DNA of 64,000 nucleotides from Psychrobacillus soli (lineage in GTDB: Bacteria; Bacillota; Bacilli; Bacillales_A; Planococcaceae): positions 1 to 64,000 of the forward strand of contig NZ_VDGG01000016.1 in the NCBI RefSeq assembly GCF_006861775.1. Reading direction: 5' to 3'. A program made the translations under genes and the position numbers. Positions 28,052 to 36,104 of the stretch are shown here, piece by piece; the first letter of the stretch is position 1, and every line of letters begins with the position of its first letter. The notes below the pieces were generated by a model. That model had not been told where the DNA came from. It was given only the letters and a program-made list of their open reading frames with translations, and ran no database searches.

Positions 28052-28879
28052 ATGCTTGTAAGAATAGAATTTAAAAAAGGAGTGATAACTGTCAGTTTAT
28101 TTGTTACGAGATCATTAGATGAAGTTCGCTTTTGGTCAAGGATTATGAAAGAACATGCACTGTTTTTAAGTCTTGGTTTTAGTTTCGATGATAAAAAACT
28201 TATTCAAGAAGCGCAAGATTTCGTGTCTTTATTTGAAAGAATTGAAGAAAAGCTGAATACGTATTCTCCACAGTCAGACCCAGAGGAAATTAGAAGATTT
28301 AATATTCAAGTATACCAAGCAGCTACAGCCATATGGGCATATAAACGAAAAGTTCTAGGGCTCATTTTGCGCTGTGAAATTACTTCTAATAACTATGCTC
28401 TCTTAGTTGATCATACAAGTAGAGAAGCGGCGTATTTTGTAAACCGCTTAAAAGAGTTAAATGCAGGAATTGTGGAACCACAAGCAACCGATATTATTAG
28501 AGAAAATGTTTTCTTCCTAAAAATTATGGCAGACCATTCTAAATTTATAGGCCACCTGTTAGATCCTTCCGAAAGAAAGTTAGTAGATCAGGCACGTGAT
28601 TTCAGTCATGATTTTGACCAGCTTGTTTTTCAAGCAATCGATTTAGATTCCATGCGTCCTCAATCAGAAACTGTCCCTATTTTGGATCAATTTCTCGATC
28701 AAAACCGTGTATCTGTTGTATCACTTAGGGACTTTAAAAAAGCTGCAAGGGATTTAATAGAGGCTTGTCGTATTAAGAGCAATATTCACCCACTTCTTGC
28801 AGATCATGTATTCCGAGAAGCAGAAAGATTTCTTCATATTATTGATATGTATGAGAATACTCTCCTATCAAACAATTAA
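28052..28879 (+). CDS. DUF2935-family protein
   Basis: Helical protein, 275 aa, formed of two similar four-helix halves: VTRSLDEVRFWSRIMKEHALFLSLGF near the start and a second EN..FFLKIMADHSKFIGHLLDPSE block near residue 150, the DUF2935 arrangement. Likely metal-binding through the repeated E/H residues, by analogy with ferritin-like folds; not demonstrated. The start is uncertain: the family usually begins near VSLFVTRSL, and a good AAAAAGGAG sits just upstream of that point inside this frame, but no standard start codon follows at proper spacing. Confidence 0.75.
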   Translation: MLVRIEFKKGVITVSLFVTRSLDEVRFWSRIMKEHALFLSLGFSFDDKKLIQEAQDFVSLFERIEEKLNTYSPQSDPEEIRRFNIQVYQAATAIWAYKRKVLGLILRCEITSNNYALLVDHTSREAAYFVNRLKELNAGIVEPQATDIIRENVFFLKIMADHSKFIGHLLDPSERKLVDQARDFSHDFDQLVFQAIDLDSMRPQSETVPILDQFLDQNRVSVVSLRDFKKAARDLIEACRIKSNIHPLLADHVFREAERFLHIIDMYENTLLSNN

Positions 28880-28963
28880 TATGATTAAAATTGATTGGCT
28901 CTAGTGACAGTCTCCCTTCACTACGGTAAAGTATTAGGTAGGATAGTGAAGGGGGATATTAAA

Positions 28964-29740
28964 TTGAAAGCAATATTTTTCGACTTAGACGATACATTAT
29001 TATGGGATAAAAAAAGCGTGGAAACAGCATTTCAAAAAACTTGCGCGTATGCAACCACAAAAGTAAATGTCGATGCAGCGTCACTAGAACTGGCCGTTCG
29101 AGAAGAAGCAAGCGCACTGTACGATACATACGAAACACGTCCTTTCACACAAATGATTGGCATTAATCCGTTTGAAGGACTATGGGGAACTTTCGACGAC
29201 CCAAGCGAAGATTTTCAAAAAATGAAAGCAATCATTCCCGAATATCAAACACAAGCATGGACAAGAGGATTAAAAAAGTTAGGCATTGAAGATGAAGCTC
29301 TTGGCATGGAGCTCGCTGCTTATTTTCCAAACATGCGAAAAGAAAGTCCTTTTATATATGAAGAAACTTTTGAAGTGCTTGATCAGTTAAAAGGAAAATA
29401 TACACTTCTTTTAATGACAAATGGTTCGCCAAGCTTACAAAACACTAAGTTAGAAATATCACCAGAAATTGCGCCATACTTCGACCATATACTCATCTCC
29501 GGGGCATTTGGGAAAGGGAAACCAGATCCATCGATATTTGAACACGCGCTAGATTTAGTTGGAATTACAGCGGATGAAGCACTTATGGTTGGGGATAATT
29601 TAATGACCGATATACTTGGTTCTTCCAAAGTCGGCATGCATTCCGTTTGGATCAATCGAGAAAAAAAACAAGCAAGTGCGGAAGTAATACCTACTTATAC
29701 GATTGAGAACTTACGAGAGCTTTTAGCGATTATTGAATAA
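28964..29740 (+). CDS. HAD-superfamily hydrolase (candidate phosphoserine phosphatase, YsaA/SerB-like)
   Basis: Mg-dependent phosphatase, 258 aa from a TTG at 28964 preceded by AGGGGG. Motif I is FFDLDDTLLWD, motif II LLMTNGSP, motif III lysine is in GKGKPDPSIFEHAL and motif IV MVGDNLMTDILGS. A cap domain lies between motifs I and II. Length and motifs resemble B. subtilis YsaA, reported to provide phosphoserine phosphatase activity. The gene faces serA and a class V aminotransferase under a serine T-box, which supports a role in serine biosynthesis. This role is inference. Confidence 0.8.
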   Translation: MKAIFFDLDDTLLWDKKSVETAFQKTCAYATTKVNVDAASLELAVREEASALYDTYETRPFTQMIGINPFEGLWGTFDDPSEDFQKMKAIIPEYQTQAWTRGLKKLGIEDEALGMELAAYFPNMRKESPFIYEETFEVLDQLKGKYTLLLMTNGSPSLQNTKLEISPEIAPYFDHILISGAFGKGKPDPSIFEHALDLVGITADEALMVGDNLMTDILGSSKVGMHSVWINREKKQASAEVIPTYTIENLRELLAIIE

Positions 29741-29744
29741 AGTG

Positions 29745-29787
29745 AAAAGCTAGTCCAGGTTTTGTTTAGACCGGGACTAGCTTTTTT
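29745..29787. terminator. Bidirectional terminator, HAD gene / serA
   Basis: AAAAGCTAGTCC and GGACTAGCTTTTTT around an imperfect central stem. Confidence 0.88.
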
Positions 29788-29848
29788 AATGGGTTTCGTT
29801 TGGATATGTGCCGATAAGCACCATTTATGTCCGTAACGGTGTGTTTAA

Positions 29849-31435
29849 TTACAAATCAATTGGTGTAGCATCATAAATATCTGCTAAGCCCTTCAATTGT
29901 TCCACACCAGTCTCTTCGACATGTTTATCGATAGAAAGCATCATGATCGCATCTCCACCAACTTCAGAACGTCCAACTTGCATCCCCGCAATGTTAATAC
30001 CTTCCGTTGCTAAAAGTGTTCCTACGCGACCGATAGCACCTGGTTGGTCTTTATGGCGAATAAACAATAAATAACCTTCTGGCACAACATCTACAACAAA
30101 ATCATCTACACGCACAATTCGAGCACCTAGACCGTTTAAAAGTGTACCGGATACTTTACGAGTTTCTGTAGCTGTTTTAACTTCCACTGTGATTAAGCTA
30201 GTAAACCCTTTAGACTTCGTCGTTTTATGTTCATTTACAACAATTCCAATTCGATCAGCAAGGAATTTAGCATTTACATCATTGACAGACTCACCTAATT
30301 TACTCTTCAATAGACCTTTCACAGCATTTCTTGTCAGAGGGCCTACTGTCATATTAGCTAGTTCACCAGAGTAGTAAATATTTAATTCTTCCGCCACTCC
30401 TTCTGCTAAGTCACTTAAAAATGCTCCAAGTTTTTCTATTAGGTTAAAGTATGGTTCAATTTTTGCCATAACATCTTTTGGTACAGATGGGAGGTTTACT
30501 GGGTTCTTTACTACTCCACCTTGTAAAAAGCTCACGACATCATGAGAAACATCCACTGCAACGATTTCTTGTGCTTCTACTGTGCTTGCACCTAAGTGTG
30601 GTGTTGCGATTACTTGTGGAAGCGTAAGTAGCTTATGATCTAAAAACGGCTCTTCTTCAAACACATCTAAAGCCGCTCCCGCTACTTTTCCTTCTACAAT
30701 CGCATTGTACAACGCATCTTCGTCGATAATGCCGCCGCGTGCACAGTTGACAATTTGCACACCGTCTTTCATTTTTTCAAATGCTTCTTTATTAATCAGA
30801 TGACGTGTTTCCTTGAGAAGTGGTGTATGCACCGTGATAAAATCAGCAGCTCTGATTACATCATCAATCGTCCCAAATTGAACGCCTAGTTTTTCTGCTT
30901 TTTCTGGTGTTAAAAATGGATCATAAGCAATTACATTCATTCGTTGACCTTTTGCACGTGCTGCTACTTCAGCACCTATTCTTCCTAGCCCAACTACACC
31001 TAATGTTTTGTTTTTAAGTTCTACACCAATAAAAGATTTGCGATCCCATTTTTGGTTTTTCAATGCATGGAACGCTTGTGGAATATTGCGAGCTAGTGAC
31101 ATAAGCATAGCAACTGTATGCTCAGCAGCTGAGTTGGTATTACCATCTGGTGCATTGACAACGATAATTCCACGTTCTGTTGCTGCAGGTAAATCGATAT
31201 TGTCTACCCCAACGCCAGCACGACCGATGATCTTCAAATTCGTACCTTTTTCAATAATTTCACGGGTTACTTGGGTCTGGCTACGAACGAGTAATGCATC
31301 AAACTCTCCAATTCGTTCTCCGAGTTCCTCCGGTGTTAAATTCGTTTCTATAACAATATTAAAACCTTCCGCTTGTCTTAAAGGATAAATACCATCTTCA
31401 CTTAGTGGATCACTGATTAGTATATTGTATGTCAT
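29849..31435 (-). CDS. serA: D-3-phosphoglycerate dehydrogenase
   Basis: First step of serine biosynthesis: oxidises 3-phosphoglycerate with NAD. 528 aa, the long type with three domains. Catalytic/NAD part: GRAGVGVDNID near residue 75, GLGRIGAEVAARAKG near 150, NCARGGIIDE near 230 and TPHLGAST near 280. An intervening ASB domain follows, then a C-terminal ACT domain (HKDQPGAIGRVGTLLATEGI) that usually gives serine feedback control. The ATG overlaps the upstream aminotransferase stop by 1 nt (TAATG). Confidence 0.95.
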   Translation of the reverse strand: MTYNILISDPLSEDGIYPLRQAEGFNIVIETNLTPEELGERIGEFDALLVRSQTQVTREIIEKGTNLKIIGRAGVGVDNIDLPAATERGIIVVNAPDGNTNSAAEHTVAMLMSLARNIPQAFHALKNQKWDRKSFIGVELKNKTLGVVGLGRIGAEVAARAKGQRMNVIAYDPFLTPEKAEKLGVQFGTIDDVIRAADFITVHTPLLKETRHLINKEAFEKMKDGVQIVNCARGGIIDEDALYNAIVEGKVAGAALDVFEEEPFLDHKLLTLPQVIATPHLGASTVEAQEIVAVDVSHDVVSFLQGGVVKNPVNLPSVPKDVMAKIEPYFNLIEKLGAFLSDLAEGVAEELNIYYSGELANMTVGPLTRNAVKGLLKSKLGESVNDVNAKFLADRIGIVVNEHKTTKSKGFTSLITVEVKTATETRKVSGTLLNGLGARIVRVDDFVVDVVPEGYLLFIRHKDQPGAIGRVGTLLATEGINIAGMQVGRSEVGGDAIMMLSIDKHVEETGVEQLKGLADIYDATPIDL

Positions 31436-32595
31436 TATTTATTCTCCCCTTCATTTAAATAGATTAGTTGTGCTGCTGCTGTTGCTTTTCCAAGTTCAAT
31501 ATCTTTTCCGATTTTCTTTAATACTATTTCGACTGCACTTATAATTTGAAGCACATCTGCAGGAGAGCAGTATCCCATATGGCCAATGCGGAAAATCTTG
31601 CCTGTTAGATGTTGTTGACCGCCTGCAATGGAAATAGCAAATTCTTGCTTTAATATTTTTCGGAATTCCTCTGCATCAAAATCTTCCGGCTGAACGGCAG
31701 TTACCGTTGGTGAAGCATCTTCATCCGTTGTTAATAATGGAATATCGATTGCTTTAAATGCAGCTCGAGTCATTCTTTTTAACAAATCATGACGACTGTA
31801 TACATTGTCTAATCCTTCTGCCTCTATTAAGGTAAGCACTTGTTTTAGACCAAATAGTAAGGAAAGTGCAGGAGTGAAAGGTGTTGTATCTTTCAATAAG
31901 TTGTCTCTGTACTTCTTTAAGTTTAAGTAAAATCTTGGTTGCTCATTTTCCTCGATAACTTTCCATGCACGTTCACTAGCGGCAACAAATGTTAAGCCAG
32001 CTGGCAACATGAATGCTTTTTGAGAACCGGTTACCATTATATCGATTCCCCACTCATCCATTTTCGTTTCAACCCCACCCACACATGAAACACCGTCTAC
32101 AACGACTAATGCTTCTGACACTTCCCGAATTGCTTTCGCAAGCAGGTCAATCGGATTAAGTACACCAGTAGATGTTTCGCAATATGTAGAGAAAACAGCT
32201 TTCACTTCTGGATGCCCTGCCACATAAGCTTTTATTTCTTCTGGGTCTAATGCTTTCCCCCATTCCACATTTAACACATGTGTTTTGATATTGTACGCCT
32301 CGCAAATTTTAGTGAAACGATCACCAAATGCTCCTGTCACTACAACAAGTACTTCATCACCTGGTTTGACTACATTGACTACTGCAGTTTCTAGCCCTGC
32401 TGTCCCACTTCCAGCAATAATCGCCACTTCTTGTTCTGTTCCAAAAACGCGTTTCAGTCCTGGAGCAATATTCTTCAACATTTGAGATGTTTCTTTTCCT
32501 CTATGCCCAATCATTGTGTGGTTCATTGCTCTTTGCACACTTGGTGGAATTGGACTCGGCCCTGGAATTCGTAAAATGGTTTGATCTTGTAACAT
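31435..32595 (-). CDS. Class V aminotransferase, serine pathway (SerC-like/AGXT family)
   Basis: PLP enzyme of the alanine-glyoxylate / serine-pyruvate aminotransferase family, 386 aa. The PLP-lysine lies in TGSQKAFMLPAG near residue 195; the N-terminal RIPGPSPIPPSVQRAM and GSGTAGLETAVVN are typical. Although unlike classical SerC, it is in one operon with serA under a serine T-box. I infer it makes phosphoserine from phosphohydroxypyruvate (or transaminates hydroxypyruvate). No serC is visible nearby. Confidence 0.88.
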   Translation of the reverse strand: MLQDQTILRIPGPSPIPPSVQRAMNHTMIGHRGKETSQMLKNIAPGLKRVFGTEQEVAIIAGSGTAGLETAVVNVVKPGDEVLVVVTGAFGDRFTKICEAYNIKTHVLNVEWGKALDPEEIKAYVAGHPEVKAVFSTYCETSTGVLNPIDLLAKAIREVSEALVVVDGVSCVGGVETKMDEWGIDIMVTGSQKAFMLPAGLTFVAASERAWKVIEENEQPRFYLNLKKYRDNLLKDTTPFTPALSLLFGLKQVLTLIEAEGLDNVYSRHDLLKRMTRAAFKAIDIPLLTTDEDASPTVTAVQPEDFDAEEFRKILKQEFAISIAGGQQHLTGKIFRIGHMGYCSPADVLQIISAVEIVLKKIGKDIELGKATAAAQLIYLNEGENK

Positions 32596-32623
32596 TTACA
32601 TGCTCCTCCCTATTTTGAAAAAC

Positions 32624-32673
32624 AAAAAAGCCCTTCACTCCCTACATATATACATGTAAGGGGCGAAGAGCTT
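32624..32673 (-). terminator. Attenuator terminator of the ser T-box
   Basis: Reverse strand: AAGCTCTTCGCCCCTTACAT pairs with ATGTAGGGAGTGAAGGGCTT, T-run follows; it sits after the T-box sequence. Confidence 0.92.
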
Positions 32674-32850
32674 GTAAAAAACTCACGCGGTACCACCCAA
32701 ATTTACTGCAAAAAGTCTGCAGCCTCAAAATAACTATGCTTAACGCGCATTGCACGGATGAACCTACTAAATCGTTCAGCTCACCAATTCAAGAGTGGAA
32801 CTCTATAATCGAAATCACTGATTTGCACCACCCATCAGCTCTCTTTAGAT
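32624..32850 (-). promoter_or_regulatory. T-box leader (Ser, UCC specifier)
   Basis: The reverse strand holds the AGAGAGCTGATGGGTGG stem I start near 32846, the T-box TTGGGTGGTACCGCG at 32686-32700 and the terminator. By alignment to the common GAG-NNN-ACTCTTGAA specifier context, the specifier is UCC (32797-32799), serine. Uncharged tRNA-Ser should allow expression of the aminotransferase and serA. Confidence 0.92.
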
Positions 32851-33176
32851 TTCAAACTATAAAACTTGTCTCTATCCAAATTGTTTACGTGTTATTGAAT
32901 TTAAATCCATATTATCAGAGTAATTTTTATTGTCAATATAGTAAAAATTTTTGAAAGCGTTATCATTTAAAAATCACTTTTTAAAACGTTGATTTAACGC
33001 CTTTTTTCAAATAAAAAATATTTTTCAAATAAATTATAATTCGTATTTAAGTGTTGCATATACTAACATAGCAACCGATAATAATGAATAACAATCAATA
33101 CACGAACTTAAATAATAAAAATAAAAATTTCGTTCGTATTAATAGAATTCGTCAATCATTAATTTCAACAAATATA

Positions 33177-33205
33177 TTGACTGAATCCATTATAATTTGT
33201 ACACT
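33177..33205 (+). promoter_or_regulatory. Candidate promoter of aspartokinase gene
   Basis: TTGACT (33177-33182), 17-bp spacer, TACACT (33200-33205). The rest of the very AT-rich gap 32851-33267 shows no gene, riboswitch or repeat that I can recognise; in particular no lysine riboswitch. Confidence 0.6.
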
Positions 33206-33267
33206 GTATAAAATCATTTGTTTTTTCTAGAAATACACTCACATATTAAAAGTAAGGATTTGATAAA

Positions 33268-34632
33268 ATGAAAGTAAGCAAATTTGGCGGAACATCCGTT
33301 GCAAATGCAGAACAGATAAAAAAAGTAGCGGCAATCGTGAAAGCAGATCCAACTCGGAAATTCGTCGTCGTGTCAGCACCTGGAAAAAGATTCGATGCCG
33401 ACAAAAAAGTAACTGATTTATTAATCGAATTAGCAAATGCAGCATTACATACGGAAAACGTCGAGGAAAAATTGCAAAATGTAGTTAATCGTTATAGAGA
33501 AATTGCAGAAGGGCTTGGATTGGATCAAACCATTTGTGATGTGATTGAAAAGGACTTACGCACTCGTACTCTTGAAAACAAATCCAATGTCGAATTATTT
33601 GTAGATAATATAAAAGCGAGTGGGGAAGATAATAACGCGAAACTTATTTCGACGTACTTCACTAGCATTGGTATGCCAGCGCAATACGTCAATCCGAAAA
33701 CAGCTGGATTAGTCGTAAACGATTTGCCAGAACGTGCACAGGCTTTACCTGAAGCTTACGACAACTTAAGCACACTACGAAACAGTTCAGAAATCATCGT
33801 TTTCCCTGGATTTTTTGGATACACAAAAGATGGGGTTCTTCGCACATTCGAACGTGGCGGTTCCGATATAACTGGATCAATCGTAGCTGCGGCAGTACAA
33901 GCGGAATTATACGAGAACTTTACGGATGTCGACTCTGTTTTTTGTGCAAATCCAAGAGTTGTTAATAGTCCTGCAGAGATCGAAGAAATAACATACCGTG
34001 AGATGCGTGAGCTTTCTTATGCAGGTTTCTCCGTTTTCCATGATGAAGCTTTAATGCCTGTATATAAAAGTGGGATTCCCGTTTGTATAAAAAATACAAA
34101 TAACCCTTCTGCTCCAGGAACAAAAATCGTGGCCGAGCGAAAAGCTAACCGCCGTCCCGTAACTGGAATTAGCGCAGATAATGGATTTTCAATTTTGTAT
34201 GTGAGCAAATATTTGATGAACAGAGAAATAGGCTTCGGTCGTAAACTACTTCAAATTTTAGAAGAAGAACATATTTCCTATGAGCATACTCCATCAGGAC
34301 TAGATGATATTTCAGTTATTATGCGTAGCCATCAACTGACACCTGAAAAAGAAGTGCGTATAATAGACCGAGTTTTAAACGAGCTTCATGCAGAAGATGT
34401 GCATTTCCGTCATGAATTTTCGATGATTGTAGTAGTCGGCGAAGGGATGAACAACAGCACTGGACTTGCGGCACGTGCAGCAACCGCTATTTCTAGAACT
34501 GGTGCCAATATCGAAATGATTAACCAAGGATCATCCGAAGTCAGTCTTGCATTCGGCGTCCATAGAAGCAACGAGGACAAAATATTACGCGAACTATATA
34601 GCGAATTTTTTGCACCTGTAACAGTTGGATAA
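33268..34632 (+). CDS. thrD: Aspartate kinase (aspartokinase III type)
   Basis: Phosphorylates aspartate, the entry to lysine, threonine, methionine and DAP synthesis. 454 aa, the length of B. subtilis YclM/ThrD. N-terminal kinase motif VSKFGGTSVANA, ERGGSDITGSIVAAAV near residue 200, and two C-terminal ACT domains from about 300 (GFSILYVSKY; FSMIVVVGEGMNN). B. subtilis ThrD is inhibited by lysine plus threonine; the leader has no lysine riboswitch. The start follows AAGTAAGGATTTGATAAA. Confidence 0.92.
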   Translation: MKVSKFGGTSVANAEQIKKVAAIVKADPTRKFVVVSAPGKRFDADKKVTDLLIELANAALHTENVEEKLQNVVNRYREIAEGLGLDQTICDVIEKDLRTRTLENKSNVELFVDNIKASGEDNNAKLISTYFTSIGMPAQYVNPKTAGLVVNDLPERAQALPEAYDNLSTLRNSSEIIVFPGFFGYTKDGVLRTFERGGSDITGSIVAAAVQAELYENFTDVDSVFCANPRVVNSPAEIEEITYREMRELSYAGFSVFHDEALMPVYKSGIPVCIKNTNNPSAPGTKIVAERKANRRPVTGISADNGFSILYVSKYLMNREIGFGRKLLQILEEEHISYEHTPSGLDDISVIMRSHQLTPEKEVRIIDRVLNELHAEDVHFRHEFSMIVVVGEGMNNSTGLAARAATAISRTGANIEMINQGSSEVSLAFGVHRSNEDKILRELYSEFFAPVTVG

Positions 34633-34640
34633 ATAATCAT

Positions 34641-34677
34641 AACCTCCAAGAAGCATCAATCTTCTTGGAGGTTTATT
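34641..34677 (+). terminator. Terminator of aspartokinase gene
   Basis: AACCTCCAAGAA, GCATCAATC, TTCTTGGAGGTT then TATTTG. Confidence 0.82.
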
Positions 34678-34692
34678 TGTGATGCATATGTT

Positions 34693-34733
34693 ACAAGTAT
34701 GTTACAGGTGCCAGGCACCCGTAACATACTTGT
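34693..34733. repeat. GGTGCC-x-GGCACC palindrome, copy 1
   Basis: ACAAGTATGTTAC (34693-34705) and GTAACATACTTGT flank a central AGGTGCCAGGCACCC; 41 bp. It sits at the 3' end of the Nudix-GNAT gene. Confidence 0.88.
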
Positions 34734-35710
34734 TAAAGACATAGTAAATGATTCAACTGGTTTTTTTTTACATAATGAACGAGCGTCATTTTATCATTTA
34801 CTTTCCACTTATCTCCCGTTTGCACATAACCCATTTTTTCATACAAATAGCAATTTCTTCTTTCTTCAAGTATCGTATCCAATTCCCAGCGTTTCGCTTC
34901 TGGGTACAAACTTTCAATCCGAATTATTACTTGTTGTGCAATACCTTTCCCTTGAAATTCATCTAAAATGTTGATCATATGAAGTCGCATGACACCAGGC
35001 AATTTTGGATAGACATGTACACTTCCGACAAGCGAATTTTCTAGCGTTATTTTAAAGAAGTCTCCAGTTTTTAAACGCTCTTCAAAACGCTCTAATGTCT
35101 GCTTTACTGGAGTTGTTTCATGATCCTCGTATTTTTCATATAGCGGTTCAAATACTTTTCTTTGTAATTCAAACAACTCTTCTGCATCTTCTGCAGTTGC
35201 TTTTCTTAGCGAAATCTTTGATTGAATCATTGTAAATAAAGTATCCAGAATATGATATGGAATAAATATTCCATTTCGGGCTAACTCTCTAACTTCCTCC
35301 ATCGTTACCCATTTCGCATCCGCCACCTCTTCGTATTGAAGGATTATATCCTCGATATCTATGTCTTGTACAACAAGAAAATGATCGTCAAATCCCCTTG
35401 GAAATTTGATCGTAAATAAAATCTCTGAACTAGACATCTCTAGATCTATCCCAAGCTCTTCCTTAACTTCACGGATTGCCGCCATTTCACTTGTTTCACC
35501 CATAAGTGCTGATCCAGCGGCAGAACAGTCCCACATATTGGCCCAACCTATTTTCCATGGCTGGCGTCTTTGGATTAATAGTTGCCCATCTTCATTCATT
35601 ATCCAAACATGCACGACTTGATGAAAATCTCCTTCTTGCAAATCTTCCCCGCGAATATGCGTTTCCCCTGTTTTCTCGCGATTTTCATTAAAAATGTCCC
35701 AAACTTCCAT
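34733..35710 (-). CDS. Nudix hydrolase-GNAT acetyltransferase fusion
   Basis: Two-domain cytoplasmic protein, 325 aa. Residues 1-165 are a Nudix hydrolase with a full Nudix box: G in GSALMGETSEMAAIREVKEE then LGID near residue 67. The start (MEVWDIFNENREKTGET) is that of IDI-like Nudix proteins. Residues from about 170 form a GNAT fold (ISLRKATAEDAEELFEL; GSVHVYPKLPGVMRLHMI; DEFQGKGIAQQVI as acetyl-CoA loop). Domain fusion or read-through of two genes is excluded by one continuous frame. Substrates unknown. The start follows AGGTGGGAA. Confidence 0.87.
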   Translation of the reverse strand: MEVWDIFNENREKTGETHIRGEDLQEGDFHQVVHVWIMNEDGQLLIQRRQPWKIGWANMWDCSAAGSALMGETSEMAAIREVKEELGIDLEMSSSEILFTIKFPRGFDDHFLVVQDIDIEDIILQYEEVADAKWVTMEEVRELARNGIFIPYHILDTLFTMIQSKISLRKATAEDAEELFELQRKVFEPLYEKYEDHETTPVKQTLERFEERLKTGDFFKITLENSLVGSVHVYPKLPGVMRLHMINILDEFQGKGIAQQVIIRIESLYPEAKRWELDTILEERRNCYLYEKMGYVQTGDKWKVNDKMTLVHYVKKNQLNHLLCL

Positions 35711-35870
35711 TTTCCCACCTACTTAGCTTTATTAATTGAATTAGTATATCATGGTCAACCATTTCGATTGACATCATGATTTTTTTGTGTGATAATACGA
35801 TATGTTGACATTTTTGGTACGACATAAATTTTAGAAATTTGGCATTCTGCTTTATGTGTTTTTGATAATA

Positions 35871-36021
35871 CTTATTCACACTGGCGCGGCTATAGGGTCG
35901 CAAGGACGTAAAAGAAGGTAGGGTTTACGTTGCTTAGGTTAGAAAGCAACCAGTGGAACAATTTACCGCGGCATTGAAAGGGAACTCTTTCATGTAGATT
36001 ATTCCCCGAATTTTTTCGGGA
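35871..36021 (+). ncRNA. Candidate structured RNA with predicted pseudoknot, class unknown
   Basis: The gap 35711-36104 holds a compact, GC-richer island. TTC-a-CACTGG (35875-35884) pairs with CCAGTGGAA (35950-35958). CGCGG (35885-35889) pairs with CCGCG (35966-35970) and crosses the first helix. Inside lie hairpins ACGTAAA/TTTACGT and TTGCTT/AAGCAA; downstream TGAAAG/CTTTCA and a CCCGAA/TTCGGG hairpin at 36003-36020. An extended -10-like TGATAATAC lies at about 35862-35871. No riboswitch or known RNA class is recognised, and no gene follows on the same strand. The strand is inferred. Confidence 0.5.
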
Positions 36022-36066
36022 TGAAATAAATTTAAAATTCAAAAGTTATGTTATACCTATACAAAC

Positions 36067-36100
36067 CAAGGGGTACTCTTTTCTAAGAGTGCCCCTTGTC
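36067..36100 (-). terminator. Terminator-like hairpin after MFS gene
   Basis: AAGGGGCACTCTT, AGAA, AAGAGTACCCCTT on the reverse strand (one mismatch); only a weak T-run follows. Confidence 0.65.
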
Positions 36101-36104
36101 CAAT

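Noticed and set aside
32851-33267. Lysine riboswitch in front of the aspartokinase gene
   Set aside because: The stretch is AT-rich without the AGAGGTGC / GGGGAA-type lysine aptamer blocks.
35871-36021. c-di-GMP, cobalamin or SRP RNA at this locus
   Set aside because: Fragments look vaguely similar (CTATAGGGTC, CCAGTGG), but the conserved cores of these classes are absent.
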